64,000 nucleotides of DNA from Nocardia asteroides (GTDB taxonomy: Bacteria > Actinomycetota > Actinomycetes > Mycobacteriales > Mycobacteriaceae). Within the stretch, counting starts at the first letter, position 1. Every line of letters starts with the position of its first letter. The stretch spans positions 3,844,001-3,908,000 of the forward strand of contig NZ_CP089214.1 of assembly GCF_021183625.1 (NCBI RefSeq), read 5' to 3'. Under the pieces are notes generated by a model, which was not told the DNA's origin, searched no databases, and was given only the letters and a program-made list of their open reading frames with translations. This document shows positions 17,121 through 25,570 of the stretch, piece by piece. The position numbers and the translations under genes are program-made.

Positions 17121-17798
17121 GTGACCGAGAACCAGAGGCCGGGCGAACCCCGGCCGGGTCCGGAGATCCTGACCGTGACCCCGCGCCGCGGCATCGCCCG
17201 CACCACCGCCATCGTCCTCGCGGGCACCGCGAGCATCGCGCTCACCGCCGCCGCCGGCGCCTACGTGGTGAACAACCTGCCCGATCGCACCCCGGGCACC
17301 ATCGCAGCCGCCCCCGCCCGGCCGGAGGCGCCCGCGGCACAGCCGGTGCACCGCCCCGCCGGGCCGAACCGCCCGTTCATCAGCTCCACGCTCTTCGAGC
17401 GCAGGGACACCGCGGCGATCGCGGGCACGGTGACCGCCCGGCCGGAGACCACTGAGACCACTGAGACGGTGGAGACCGCTGAGGTCGTGCAGCCCGCGCT
17501 CCGGCCCGAGCCACCCGCGGCTCCGGAGCCGGCCGTCGACCGCACGGTGCGGGTCGGCTCCGCCTACCTGGAGGCCCACGTCGGCGAGTCGGCGAGCGGC
17601 GGCATGACGCTCACGGTCGACACCAATGCCACCTTCGCCGCGCTCACCGGCGGCCGGGTCGATCCGCGCGATGTCACGACGCTGCGCACGGAGGTCGGTA
17701 CCGGCGGTTCGGTCACAGTGACGTTCAGTGATCCGACGCTCGGCGACCACGATCTCCGGCTGGAGCGCACCGAGGTGCCCGCCCGCGTCACCACCTGA
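17121..17798 (+). CDS. membrane-anchored hypothetical protein
   Basis: A 225-residue protein with a short cytoplasmic N-terminus rich in Pro and charged residues, then one membrane segment (about residues 33-55; TTAIVLAGTASIALTAAAGA). A Pro/Ala-rich extracytoplasmic linker with a short ETT/ETV tandem repeat (residues about 110-124) follows, and then a small beta-rich C-terminal domain (VRVGSAYLEAHVGE to LRLERTEVP). The GTG start at 17121 is set by GGAGAGGAA at good spacing. I do not recognise the C-terminal domain. Topology suggests an envelope protein tethered to the membrane. Neighbours give no functional clue. Confidence 0.65.
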   Translation: MTENQRPGEPRPGPEILTVTPRRGIARTTAIVLAGTASIALTAAAGAYVVNNLPDRTPGTIAAAPARPEAPAAQPVHRPAGPNRPFISSTLFERRDTAAIAGTVTARPETTETTETVETAEVVQPALRPEPPAAPEPAVDRTVRVGSAYLEAHVGESASGGMTLTVDTNATFAALTGGRVDPRDVTTLRTEVGTGGSVTVTFSDPTLGDHDLRLERTEVPARVTT

Positions 17799-17842
17799 CC
17801 CCGGTGCGCCCGCGGCGCCCGGCATCTGCTGAGCTGGGAGCC

Positions 17843-19078
17843 ATGACCGCCGCGCCCCGCTCCGCCGAGTACGACTTCTGCGTGATCGGCGCGGGCATCG
17901 TCGGCGTGGCGACGGCGCACCGGATCCTGCGGCGGCACCCGGGCGCGTCGCTACTGCTGCTGGAGAAGGAGCAGGCGGCGGCCACGCACCAGACCGGGCA
18001 CAACAGCGGCGTCGTGCACTCCGGCATCTACTACGAGCCGGGCAGCCTCAAGGCGGAGCTGTGCGCGCGCGGCGCGCGCTGGACCGTCGAATTCGCCCGC
18101 GCCGCGGGTATTCCGGTCGAGGTGTGCGGAAAGCTCCTGGTGGCAACGGATTCGGTGGAGCACGAGCGGATGCTGGCGCTGCACCGGCGCTCGGTCGACA
18201 ACGGGGTCGAGGTGGAGCGGATCGACGCCGCCGAGCTGGCCCGCCGGGAGCCCCGGATCCGCGGGGTCGGTGCGCTTTTCGTGCCGAGCACGGCCATCGT
18301 GGACTACCCGGCCATCGTCCGCGCGCTGCTGGCCGAGGCCGTCGCCGCGGGCGCGGAGGTGGTGTACGGCGCGGCGGTGACGGCCATCGCCGAGACCGCG
18401 GAGCGGGTGACCGTGGCCGGCCCCTCCGGCAGCTGGACGGCCCGGCGGCTGGTGGTCTGCGGCGGGCTGCAGGCCGACCGGCTGGCGCGCATCGCCGGGC
18501 TGCCAGCCGACTTCCGCATCGTGCCGTTCCGCGGCGAGTACTACCGGCTGCCCACCGAGCGCGCGCGGCTCGTGCGCACGCTGATCTACCCGATCCCGGA
18601 CCCGGCGCTGCCCTTCCTCGGGGTGCACCTGAGCCCGACCATCCACGGCGAGCTGACCGTCGGCCCGAACGCGGTGCTCGGGCTGGCCAGGGAGAAGTAC
18701 CGCAAGTGGTCGGTCGAGCCGCGCGATCTGCGCGCGGTGCTCGGCTACCGCGGCTTCCACCGGCTGGCCCGCGAACACGTCCGCACCGGGGCGCGCGAGT
18801 TGCGCAATTCGATGTTCCGGCGCGGGTACCTCGCCGAGTGCAGGCGCTACTGCCCCGAGCTCGAGCTCGCCGACCTGCGACCGCACCCGGCGGGCATCCG
18901 GGCCCAGGCGGTGCTGCCGGACGGCACCCTGGTGCACGACTTCCTGCTCGGCCGGACGGCCCGCTCGGTGCACGTCTTCAACGCCCCGTCACCGGCCGCG
19001 ACCTCGGCCGTGCCGATCGCCGAGCACATCGTCGACCAGCTCGATTCGCTCGCCTCCGCGCCGGCGCCGGGGCGCTGA
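17843..19078 (+). CDS. lhgO: L-2-hydroxyglutarate oxidase
   Basis: A 411-residue FAD enzyme of the DAO superfamily. The dinucleotide-binding motif is at the N-terminus (FCVIGAGIVGVATAHRIL, about residues 13-30). The LhgO/L2HGDH hallmark HQTGHNSGVVHSGIYYEPGS follows at about residue 50, and PFRGEYYRL and FLGVHLSPTIHGELTVGPNA appear in the substrate-binding half. It oxidises L-2-hydroxyglutarate to 2-oxoglutarate, passing electrons to the membrane quinone pool. The ATG is preceded by GCTGGGAGCC. It stands alone, without the csiD/gab genes that accompany lhgO in enterobacteria, so a metabolite-repair role is plausible. Confidence 0.9.
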   Translation: MTAAPRSAEYDFCVIGAGIVGVATAHRILRRHPGASLLLLEKEQAAATHQTGHNSGVVHSGIYYEPGSLKAELCARGARWTVEFARAAGIPVEVCGKLLVATDSVEHERMLALHRRSVDNGVEVERIDAAELARREPRIRGVGALFVPSTAIVDYPAIVRALLAEAVAAGAEVVYGAAVTAIAETAERVTVAGPSGSWTARRLVVCGGLQADRLARIAGLPADFRIVPFRGEYYRLPTERARLVRTLIYPIPDPALPFLGVHLSPTIHGELTVGPNAVLGLAREKYRKWSVEPRDLRAVLGYRGFHRLAREHVRTGARELRNSMFRRGYLAECRRYCPELELADLRPHPAGIRAQAVLPDGTLVHDFLLGRTARSVHVFNAPSPAATSAVPIAEHIVDQLDSLASAPAPGR

Positions 19079-19195
19079 CCAGCAGAAAAAGAGCCGACCG
19101 CCCAGTTCGTGATCTCCGGATTCCCGCGGCGAATTCCTCGAATAAAGAGGAGTGCTGTAGTACTTTTGACCGCAGCCGTGGATCAGGGAGGGCCT

Positions 19196-19663
19196 ATGGG
19201 CCACATCAGGTACGCCAGTGACGTGGGAGCTCCGGTCGACGTCGCGTTCACCTACGCCGACAACCATCGCTTCGTCCCGGACTGGATGTTCGGTGTGGCG
19301 GGGTTCGAACCGGCCGGGGAGCTCGACCGCGGGCGGGGTGCGGTGTTCAGCACCGACACCCGCCTCGGTCCCTGGCGATCCACGCTGGAGTGCGAGATCA
19401 CCGACTACCGGCGCAACGTCGTCATCGGTTATACCCTGCGTGGCCGGCTCTCGGGCACGCTCACGCTACATTTCGATCCGCTCGGCTACGGCCGGTCGGT
19501 GCTCACCTCGGAGGCGCGCTACGCCACCCCCACCGGGCTCGCCAGGCTGCTGGCCCGGCCCGTCGAATCAGCGGTCAGGGCGGCGCTGCGCCGCACCGAG
19601 GCCCAGTTGCGAAGGGAGATCGAGGAATTTCACGGAACAGATCTTGTCGGCCGGATTGCGTAG
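19196..19663 (+). CDS. SRPBCC (START-like) family protein
   Basis: A 155-residue single-domain protein beginning MGHIRYASDVGAPVDVAFTY, the typical first strand and helix of polyketide-cyclase/SRPBCC proteins. It continues with alternating strands (GAVFSTDTRLGPWRSTLECE, VVIGYTLRGRLSGTLTLHF) and a final long amphipathic helix. It is expected to bind a small hydrophobic ligand. GATCAGGGAGGGCC gives a good ribosome-binding site. It ends 10 nt before rnhA on the same strand, so the two are probably co-transcribed. The ligand is unknown. Confidence 0.8.
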   Translation: MGHIRYASDVGAPVDVAFTYADNHRFVPDWMFGVAGFEPAGELDRGRGAVFSTDTRLGPWRSTLECEITDYRRNVVIGYTLRGRLSGTLTLHFDPLGYGRSVLTSEARYATPTGLARLLARPVESAVRAALRRTEAQLRREIEEFHGTDLVGRIA

Positions 19664-19673
19664 GGTGCCTGCC

Positions 19674-20219
19674 ATGATCATCGTGAGCACCGACGGGTCC
19701 TGCCTGCGCAATCCGGGCGGCGCCGTCGGCTGGGCCTGGGTGAACCACACCGGCGGCTCCGCGAGCGGCGGCGCCTCGACGGGCACGAATCAGATCGCCG
19801 AGCTGCGCGCCATCCTGGAGGCGATCGTGGCGCACCCCGGGCCGGAGCCGCTGCTGCTGGAGAGCGATTCGCTCTACGCCATCAAGTGCGCCTCGGAGTG
19901 GATCTCCGCCTGGCGGGTGAACGGCTGGCGCACCGCGACCGGGGGTGCGGTGAAGAACGCCGAGCTGGTCAAGCAGATCGACCGGGCCATCTCCGGCCGG
20001 CCGGGGCCGGTGCGCTTCCGCTGGGTGCGCGGCCACGTCGGCAACTACTACAACGAGCAGGCGGACGCGCTGGCCGGGGAGGCGGCGCGCAAGGCCGCCG
20101 CCACCGCGGCGGTGGCCGATGCCGTGACCGCGGAGATTCCCGCGGTCACGGCCGAGCCGGTGGAGGTCGTCCGGCCGGAGCAGCCTGCCGCGGCGGTGCC
20201 GTCGCTGACCCTGTTCTGA
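19674..20219 (+). CDS. rnhA: ribonuclease HI
   Basis: A 181-residue RNase H-fold nuclease cleaving RNA in RNA-DNA hybrids. The four catalytic acids are visible: Asp in VSTDGSCLRNPGG, Glu in QIAELRAILEAI, Asp in LLLESDSLYAIKC and Asp in NEQADALAGEAA. The basic handle helix WISAWRVNGWRTATGG is also present. The C-terminus carries about 40 extra Ala/Val/Glu-rich residues beyond the core. The ATG lies 10 nt after the SRPBCC stop. The last coding bases are partly repeated downstream (see 20160-20338), suggesting a local duplication of the 3' end. Confidence 0.88.
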   Translation: MIIVSTDGSCLRNPGGAVGWAWVNHTGGSASGGASTGTNQIAELRAILEAIVAHPGPEPLLLESDSLYAIKCASEWISAWRVNGWRTATGGAVKNAELVKQIDRAISGRPGPVRFRWVRGHVGNYYNEQADALAGEAARKAAATAAVADAVTAEIPAVTAEPVEVVRPEQPAAAVPSLTLF

Positions 20220-20338
20220 GCCCGCGGCACGGCGTTCGAGTTGATGGCGGCTCCGGCCGGAGCAGTCCACCGCCCGGTGCCGTCGCTGACCTGAGCCCGT
20301 GCCACGGCGTAACACACCGGGTTCGAGCCGACGGCGGC
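20160..20338. repeat. imperfect tandem duplication of the rnhA 3' end
   Basis: The stretch from GGCCGGAGCAG near 20165, through GGTGCCGTCGCTGACC and the rnhA stop to GGCACGGCGTTCGAG, recurs in diverged form starting near 20251. The second copy is outside the gene. The copies are about 85 bp apart and carry several substitutions and small indels. Confidence 0.65.
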
Positions 20339-20349
20339 GCCGGCGGCTC

Positions 20350-20419
20350 GGCCCGGGCTCGAGTTCGGCCCAGGCCCGAGTTCAGCCCGGGCTCGAGTTC
20401 GGCCCGCCCGGGTCGAGTT
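20350..20419. repeat. 17-bp tandem repeat, about four copies
   Basis: Unit GGCCCGGGCTCGAGTTC at 20350-20366, a variant at 20367-20383, a near-identical unit at 20384-20400 and a degenerate unit at 20401-20419. It lies just before the end of the Mce-associated gene on the opposite strand, between converging genes. Confidence 0.8.
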
Positions 20420-20421
20420 GG

Positions 20422-21120
20422 CTAGCCGCCCGGGGTTGGTGCGGGTGCCGGGGTGGCGCCGCCGGGGGCCGGGGTGCCCGCACCGCCGGGCAGGCCGCTG
20501 CCCGCGCCGCGGAGCATGGGCGAGTCGAGCTTGCCGACCAGCCACTTGTCGCCGGACTTCTCCAGGTCGGCGATGACCACCACGTACTGCCGGTCCGGGG
20601 TGGGCTGGGTGAAGTTGGTGCGGTACTGGGTGAGCGTCACCAGCACCTGGGCGGAGGAATCGTCGCCGGACTGCCAGCCGCACTGCACGTCGTCGGTCCA
20701 GGACTTGACCTTGGCCTGGGTCATGGCGTCGGTGAGCGCCTGCTGCGCGTCGGAGAACTCCTTCAGGAAGTCGCCGGTGGCGCCGTCCTTCACGGTCTGG
20801 AAGTAGGTGCCGAGATCCTTGGCGTAGTCGTACTCGGAGACCGCGCGGCCGAAGTCGCAGGCGGCGCTCTTCGCCCCGGCGACGGCGTCCAGCTCGGCGC
20901 CGCGCTCCTCGGCCTGGCGCCAGAACACCACGACCGCGGTCACCGCGGCGACCGCGAGGATGCCCGCGGTGAAGGCGGCGATCAGGGGCAGCCGGGACGA
21001 CCCCGGCTCGCCCGCCGCCGATGTCGCCGCGCCGGACTTGCCGAGGGCGACGCCCCCGTCACCCGTGCCGGTCCCGGCCTCGTCGGTGGTCTTGTCGGAG
21101 CCGGCGTCGTCGGTGCTCAT
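20422..21120 (-). CDS. Mce-associated membrane protein (Mas-type)
   Basis: A 232-residue protein with an acidic, Gly/Ser/Thr-rich cytoplasmic N-terminus (about 50 residues) and one membrane span (LPLIAAFTAGILAVAAVTAVVVFW). An extracytoplasmic alpha/beta domain of the type found in Mce-associated and VirB8-like proteins follows, with a Pro/Gly/Ala-rich C-terminal tail. It lies 67 bp downstream of mceF on the same strand, where mas genes normally occur, and would stabilise or assemble the Mce complex. The ATG at 21118-21120 is the family-like start. Only one mas gene is present here. Confidence 0.8.
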   Translation of the reverse strand: MSTDDAGSDKTTDEAGTGTGDGGVALGKSGAATSAAGEPGSSRLPLIAAFTAGILAVAAVTAVVVFWRQAEERGAELDAVAGAKSAACDFGRAVSEYDYAKDLGTYFQTVKDGATGDFLKEFSDAQQALTDAMTQAKVKSWTDDVQCGWQSGDDSSAQVLVTLTQYRTNFTQPTPDRQYVVVIADLEKSGDKWLVGKLDSPMLRGAGSGLPGGAGTPAPGGATPAPAPTPGG

Positions 21121-21187
21121 CGATACAGTCCTGCGCTTTCCCGGCGCTGGCGCGCCGCTTCGGTCGTACTGCCGCGAGTATGCCCGC

Positions 21188-22354
21188 TCAGCGCACGGGA
21201 GGGAGCGTGCGCTCGTTCGGATCGACTCCCGGCGGGATGTAGGCGCCGTTGTTCGGCACATCCGGGCGCGGCGCGTTGGCGGCGCCGCGGATCTGCTGGC
21301 CGGGCGGCGGGTTCACGCAGTAGTTCCAGCGCGGCAGGGTGTCGTCGACGATGATCTCCGGCTTGAGGTAGTCCGACTGGTAGTAGCAGGTCGGCCGGGG
21401 CCAGATGTCGACGATGGTGTGGAACTCGCCGTCGTGCGCGGGCACGCCGAGCGCGTCCAGCCCGAGCGCGAGCGACGGGAAGAGCGCGCTGAGCGCGGGG
21501 GTGCGCAGCTGCGCACCGCGGGTGATCGCGACGAAGTTGGTCGCCAGCCCGGTGATCGGGTCGGTGGTGTCGCTGAGCACCGCGCCGAGGTCGCTGAAGT
21601 ACTGCGGCGACTGGTCGAGCAGCGCCTTGAGCTCGGCGTCGGCGTTGTTGAACTGGGTGAAGAGCTCGCCCGAGTTCGCCGTCAGCGTGGCCAGGTCCGG
21701 CTGCGCGTTCGAGGTGGTCGCCGCGATGGTCTGCAGGTTGGCGATCAGGTTGGTGGTCTGCGGCAGCAGCGAGTCGAGCCCGGCCGCGGCCAAACTGAGC
21801 CCGTTGATCATGCCGCGCAGCTGGTCGGGGCCGCCGCTGAGCGCGATGTCGAGCTGGGCCAGGATGGTGCCGAACTTCTTCGGATCCACCTGCGCGATGA
21901 GCGCGCTGGAGTTGTCCAGCACCTGCCACACCGGAGTCGGGGTCTTGATCTTCTCCGGGTCGAAGCGGATCTCGGCGCCGTCGGCCAGGTAGGGCCCGGA
22001 GTCGGTGGCCGGGCGGAAGTCGATGTACTGCTCGCCCGCGCCGGAGAGCGCCTGCACCGAGATGGCGGTGTCCACCGGGATCGGGTACCGGCTGTCGATG
22101 GTCGCCTTCGCCGCGATCAGCTGGCCGCGGTCGGTGAGCGTGATGTCCTCGACCTTGCCGATCCGGAAGCCGCGCAGCGTGACGTCGTTGCCCGGCTGCA
22201 ACCCGCCGGAGCGGTCCAGGTAGACGGTGACGGTGTACTCCGAGCGCAGCGGGTTCACCCGCATCACGCCGATCGCGAGGTAGGTGGCGCCCGCGATCAG
22301 CACGAGCACCAGCCCGATCCCGGAGAGCACCAGTTTGTTCCGCAGCAGGTTCAT
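21188..22354 (-). CDS. mceF: MCE family protein, MceF position
   Basis: A 388-residue protein, the sixth and last Mce subunit of the operon. It has an N-terminal membrane anchor (VLSGIGLVLVLIAGATYLAI), an MCE/MlaD domain of about 85 residues (SEYTVTVYLDRSGGLQPGND and FRIGKVEDITL), long helical regions and a Pro-rich C-terminal segment with ADRTLPPVR-like ending. Mce subunits form the periplasmic channel of a lipid importer. Its start overlaps the mceE stop by 4 bp, implying translational coupling. Confidence 0.88.
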   Translation of the reverse strand: MNLLRNKLVLSGIGLVLVLIAGATYLAIGVMRVNPLRSEYTVTVYLDRSGGLQPGNDVTLRGFRIGKVEDITLTDRGQLIAAKATIDSRYPIPVDTAISVQALSGAGEQYIDFRPATDSGPYLADGAEIRFDPEKIKTPTPVWQVLDNSSALIAQVDPKKFGTILAQLDIALSGGPDQLRGMINGLSLAAAGLDSLLPQTTNLIANLQTIAATTSNAQPDLATLTANSGELFTQFNNADAELKALLDQSPQYFSDLGAVLSDTTDPITGLATNFVAITRGAQLRTPALSALFPSLALGLDALGVPAHDGEFHTIVDIWPRPTCYYQSDYLKPEIIVDDTLPRWNYCVNPPPGQQIRGAANAPRPDVPNNGAYIPPGVDPNERTLPPVR

Positions 22355-23451
22355 CGCGGCGCTCCGTTCACCCGGCTCTGGACCACCTGCAGCACCTGGA
22401 TGAAGCTGCCGACGAAATCGTTCAGGTCGGTCTGGTCCGGCAGCTTGCTGTTCGGCGGGTCGGTGAGCAGCCCGATGTCCAGGTTGGAGACGGTGGCGAA
22501 GACGGCGAGGGTTTTGCCGCGGAAGCTGGCGTCCACCTTCGGCGCGATGAGGTGCAGCTGCTCCATGGCGGCGCCGAAATCGTCGCCGGTGGCGGCGAGC
22601 GCGTCCATCAGGTTGCTCAGGTTGTCCAGCAGCGAGGCCAGGTCGCCGCCGGAGGTGTTCGCGTAGTCGCCGAGCGCCGCGCTGGTCACCGCGATGCGCT
22701 GTAGCAAGTCGCCGAGCGCCCGGTTGTTCTCCGCGATGGCGCCGATCATCTGCGGCAGTGTGTCCGCCACCTGGCCCAGCTCGCCGCGGCGCGATTCCAG
22801 GGTGTTGGAGAGCGCGCCGAACTCGCCGAGCACGCTGTCGATCCGCGTGCTGTTGTCGTTCAGGCTGCCGACGACACCGGTCATCTCGGTGATCAGGTGC
22901 GCCAGCTGCTCGCCGCGGCCGCCGACGATGGAGTCCAGCTCGGTGCCGAGCCTGGTCAGGCTGGCGATGCCGCCGCCGTTGAAGAGCATGGAGACCGAGA
23001 CGAGCAGCTCCTCAACGGTGGCGCCGGCCGATGTGGCCTCGATCGGCAGCGTGGCGCCGTCCTTCAGGGTCGGCGTTCCGGGCGGCGCGACCGGTTTGGA
23101 GACCGCGACGAAGACGTCGCCGAGCGGGGTGGCCTGGCGCAGCTCGGCGGTGGTGCCCTCGGGCAGCTCGATGTCCGAGCGGATCTGCATGTCGACGAAG
23201 GCCTGGAAGTTCTTGGTCGAGATGTCGGAGACCACCCCGACGTCCGAGCCGCCGATCTTCACCTTGGCCTGGTCCGGCAGGTTCAGCGCGTTCTCGAAGA
23301 CCGCGCGCAGGGTGTAGGTGTCGCCGGAGGCGCCCGGCTTGGGCAGCGGCACGTTCTCCACCGAGATGCCGCAGCCGGTGAGCAGCGCCACCGTCGCGGC
23401 GGCGGTGACGGCGAGCGCCGTGCGGCGCACTCCGATCATGCGGCGCGTCAT
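22351..23451 (-). CDS. mceE: MCE family lipoprotein, MceE position
   Basis: A 366-residue predicted lipoprotein. The signal peptide ends in the lipobox LLTGC (Cys near residue 27), as expected for the MceE/LprK subunit. The MCE domain follows (TYTLRAVFENALNLPDQAKV and GGSDVGVVSDI), then a long helical region with SLNDNSTRIDSVLGE and Ala/Leu heptads. It overlaps mceD at its 5' end and mceF at its 3' end by 4 bp each. The strong lipobox and operon position make the assignment secure; the transported substrate is unknown. Confidence 0.9.
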   Translation of the reverse strand: MTRRMIGVRRTALAVTAAATVALLTGCGISVENVPLPKPGASGDTYTLRAVFENALNLPDQAKVKIGGSDVGVVSDISTKNFQAFVDMQIRSDIELPEGTTAELRQATPLGDVFVAVSKPVAPPGTPTLKDGATLPIEATSAGATVEELLVSVSMLFNGGGIASLTRLGTELDSIVGGRGEQLAHLITEMTGVVGSLNDNSTRIDSVLGEFGALSNTLESRRGELGQVADTLPQMIGAIAENNRALGDLLQRIAVTSAALGDYANTSGGDLASLLDNLSNLMDALAATGDDFGAAMEQLHLIAPKVDASFRGKTLAVFATVSNLDIGLLTDPPNSKLPDQTDLNDFVGSFIQVLQVVQSRVNGAPR

Positions 23452-24566
23452 TTCGTCAGTCCGAGCAGTGCGGCGGTCAGCCCGTAGTCCGGGCCGAAGT
23501 CCTGCATGTTCCCGGTCCGGCAGCCATCCGCGCGCATCTGGATGCGCTGGCAGAAGATGCTGATCACCTCGCCGGAGAGCGCGGTGCCGATCAGCCCGTG
23601 CAGCCGGATGAAGCCCTGCTCGCGGTTCATCGTCATGTCGATGTTCTGCAGCAGCATGGGCGCGACGTCGACCACCTCGATCAGCCCGGCGGCGTTGTCG
23701 CGCAGCTGCTGGGTGACGTTGGTGAGCCCGACGAGGCTGCCCTCCAGCTGGTCCTGGTACTGGGTGAAGACCCCGCTGGTGTTGGCCAGGAAGTCCTGCA
23801 GCTGCTGCAGCGTGGCCTGCAACCCGGGGGCCTGCTCGGCGAGCAGCCCGGTCATCTGGGTGACCTGGCTGCTGAAACCACGCACCGACTGGTCGTTCTG
23901 GGCCAGCATCGTGGTCAGGTCGTTGAGCTTGATGATGATGGTGGAGACGGCGTCCCTGTTGTCCACGCCGACCTTGAGCGCGCCGGAGAGCGCGTTCAGC
24001 GTGTCCCGCAGCTTCTCGCCCTGGCCGTCCAGCATGGGGTAGAGCACCCGGCCGGAGAGCGGGCCGACCCCCTCCTGCCCCGGCTGCGGCTTCAGCGCGG
24101 CGGCGAACTGGTCGATGGTCTTGATCATCGTGTCCAGCTCGACCGGGGTCCTGGTCCGGGAGAGCGGCAGGTGGTCGCCGTCGGCCAGCTCGTCGCCGCC
24201 GGTGTAGGGCGGGGTCAGCTCGATGTGCCGGTCGGTGACGATGGAGGGCGAGACCACCGCGGCGATCGCCTCGGCCGGGTACTTCTCCCCGGACTCCAGC
24301 GACATGTGCACCTCGACGTAGGTGCCGCGCGGGATGATCTTGTCCACCTTGCCGACATCGATGCCGAGCACCCGGATCGGGTTGCCCTCGTACATGCCGG
24401 CGATGTTCTCGAAGTCGGCGGTGATCTCGATGGTGTTGCCGATGGCGTTGTTCACCGAGCTGGGCAGCAGCGAGCAGCTCGCCAGCGCGAGCGCGGTGCC
24501 GCCGAGCAGCGCGCCGCGAAGCGCTCGACCTCCGGCCCTGCTGCCGAAGCGGAACGGAATCCTCAT
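23448..24566 (-). CDS. mceD: MCE family protein, MceD position, with lipobox
   Basis: A 372-residue protein in the fourth Mce position. The N-terminus is a short basic region followed by a hydrophobic stretch ending LALASC, a plausible lipobox with Cys near residue 28. This is unexpected, because MceE is normally the lipoprotein. The MCE domain (NTIEITADFENIAGMYEGNP and VLGIDVGKVDKI) and helical repeats follow, ending in a Gly/Leu-rich tail. The ATG at 24564-24566 overlaps the mceC stop by 4 bp; a longer frame exists upstream but lies inside mceC. Confidence 0.88.
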   Translation of the reverse strand: MRIPFRFGSRAGGRALRGALLGGTALALASCSLLPSSVNNAIGNTIEITADFENIAGMYEGNPIRVLGIDVGKVDKIIPRGTYVEVHMSLESGEKYPAEAIAAVVSPSIVTDRHIELTPPYTGGDELADGDHLPLSRTRTPVELDTMIKTIDQFAAALKPQPGQEGVGPLSGRVLYPMLDGQGEKLRDTLNALSGALKVGVDNRDAVSTIIIKLNDLTTMLAQNDQSVRGFSSQVTQMTGLLAEQAPGLQATLQQLQDFLANTSGVFTQYQDQLEGSLVGLTNVTQQLRDNAAGLIEVVDVAPMLLQNIDMTMNREQGFIRLHGLIGTALSGEVISIFCQRIQMRADGCRTGNMQDFGPDYGLTAALLGLTK

Positions 24567-25570
24567 CCCTCGCACCCCTCGATCGCCTGCGCGAAGCAGA
24601 GCCAGTTGTCCGGGAACAGCCACGGCAGCCCGACCTCCGCGTAGTTGCCGTTGCCCCACGCGTTGGTGAGGTAGCGGATCGACGGCGGCATGATGCTGAG
24701 CAGCCGGTCCAGGTTGTCCTTGTTCTTCTGCAGACCGTCGGCCATGACGTTCAACTGCTCGATGGTCGGGCCGAGCTGGTTGTCGTTCTCGGCGCCGATC
24801 TCCTGCAGCTGCCTGGTCAGCGCGGCGACATTGTCGAGCAGCTGGCGCAGCAGCCCCTGCCGCTCCATCACCCGTGCGGCGATCGCCTCGCCCTGGGTGA
24901 TCACCAGCAGCACGCTGTTGCGGTTGTCCGCGAGCAGCTGGGTGACCCGGTCCATGTCCTTGAGCAGCTGGTCGACCTCGACCTTGCGCGCATCCATCAC
25001 CTTGGCCAGCGCGCCGACGCTGTCCAACGCCTGCACCACCAGCTGCGGCGAGTCGCCGAGCTGCTTGTTCACCAGGTCCAGCGATTCGGCCAGCTTGACG
25101 GTGTCCAGCTCCTCGAACTTGGGCGTGCCGATCTGCACCACGTCGGCCAGGTTGTACGGGACCGCGGTGTTGGAGAGCGGGATCCGGTCGTCCGGGAGGC
25201 CGCTGCCGTCGCCCGGCTCGACGTCGACGTAGCGGGCGCCGAGCAGGGTGGCCATCTTGATCGAGGCCCGCGCGTCCGGGCCGAAGTCGACACTCCGGTC
25301 CACGTTGGCGCTGATCACCACGTGGTCGCCGTCGAGCTCGGCGCCGGTGACGGTGCCGACCGCGACGCCGGCCACGTTCACCCGGTCACCGACCCGGATG
25401 CCGGCGGCCTGCGCGAACTCCATCTGGAGCGAGCGGTCGCCGACGCCGAGCATCCGGAACGAGCTGGAGACGATCAGCAGCAGCACGATGACGAGGGCGC
25501 CGAGGACGCCGAGCCAGAAGTAGCGGTTGCTCTCGAAGCGGGAGCGGAGTTTCGCGATCACGGCCTGCAC
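24563..25570 (-). CDS. mceC: MCE family protein, MceC position
   Basis: A 335-residue Mce subunit with an N-terminal membrane anchor (YFWLGVLGALVIVLLLIVSS), an MCE domain (SLQMEFAQAAGIRVGDRVNV and GVAVGTVTGAELDGDHVVIS) and a helical region rich in Gln/Leu (LLRQLLDNVAALTRQLQEIG). It ends in a short cysteine-containing tail (NWLCFAQAIEGCEG) typical of Mce C-termini. The GTG at 25568-25570 overlaps the mceB end by 13 bp, consistent with coupled translation. Confidence 0.88.
   Translation of the reverse strand: MQAVIAKLRSRFESNRYFWLGVLGALVIVLLLIVSSSFRMLGVGDRSLQMEFAQAAGIRVGDRVNVAGVAVGTVTGAELDGDHVVISANVDRSVDFGPDARASIKMATLLGARYVDVEPGDGSGLPDDRIPLSNTAVPYNLADVVQIGTPKFEELDTVKLAESLDLVNKQLGDSPQLVVQALDSVGALAKVMDARKVEVDQLLKDMDRVTQLLADNRNSVLLVITQGEAIAARVMERQGLLRQLLDNVAALTRQLQEIGAENDNQLGPTIEQLNVMADGLQKNKDNLDRLLSIMPPSIRYLTNAWGNGNYAEVGLPWLFPDNWLCFAQAIEGCEG

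Noticed and set aside
20350..20419. Tandem 17-mers considered as a CRISPR array
   Set aside because: Units are contiguous without spacers and no cas genes are present.
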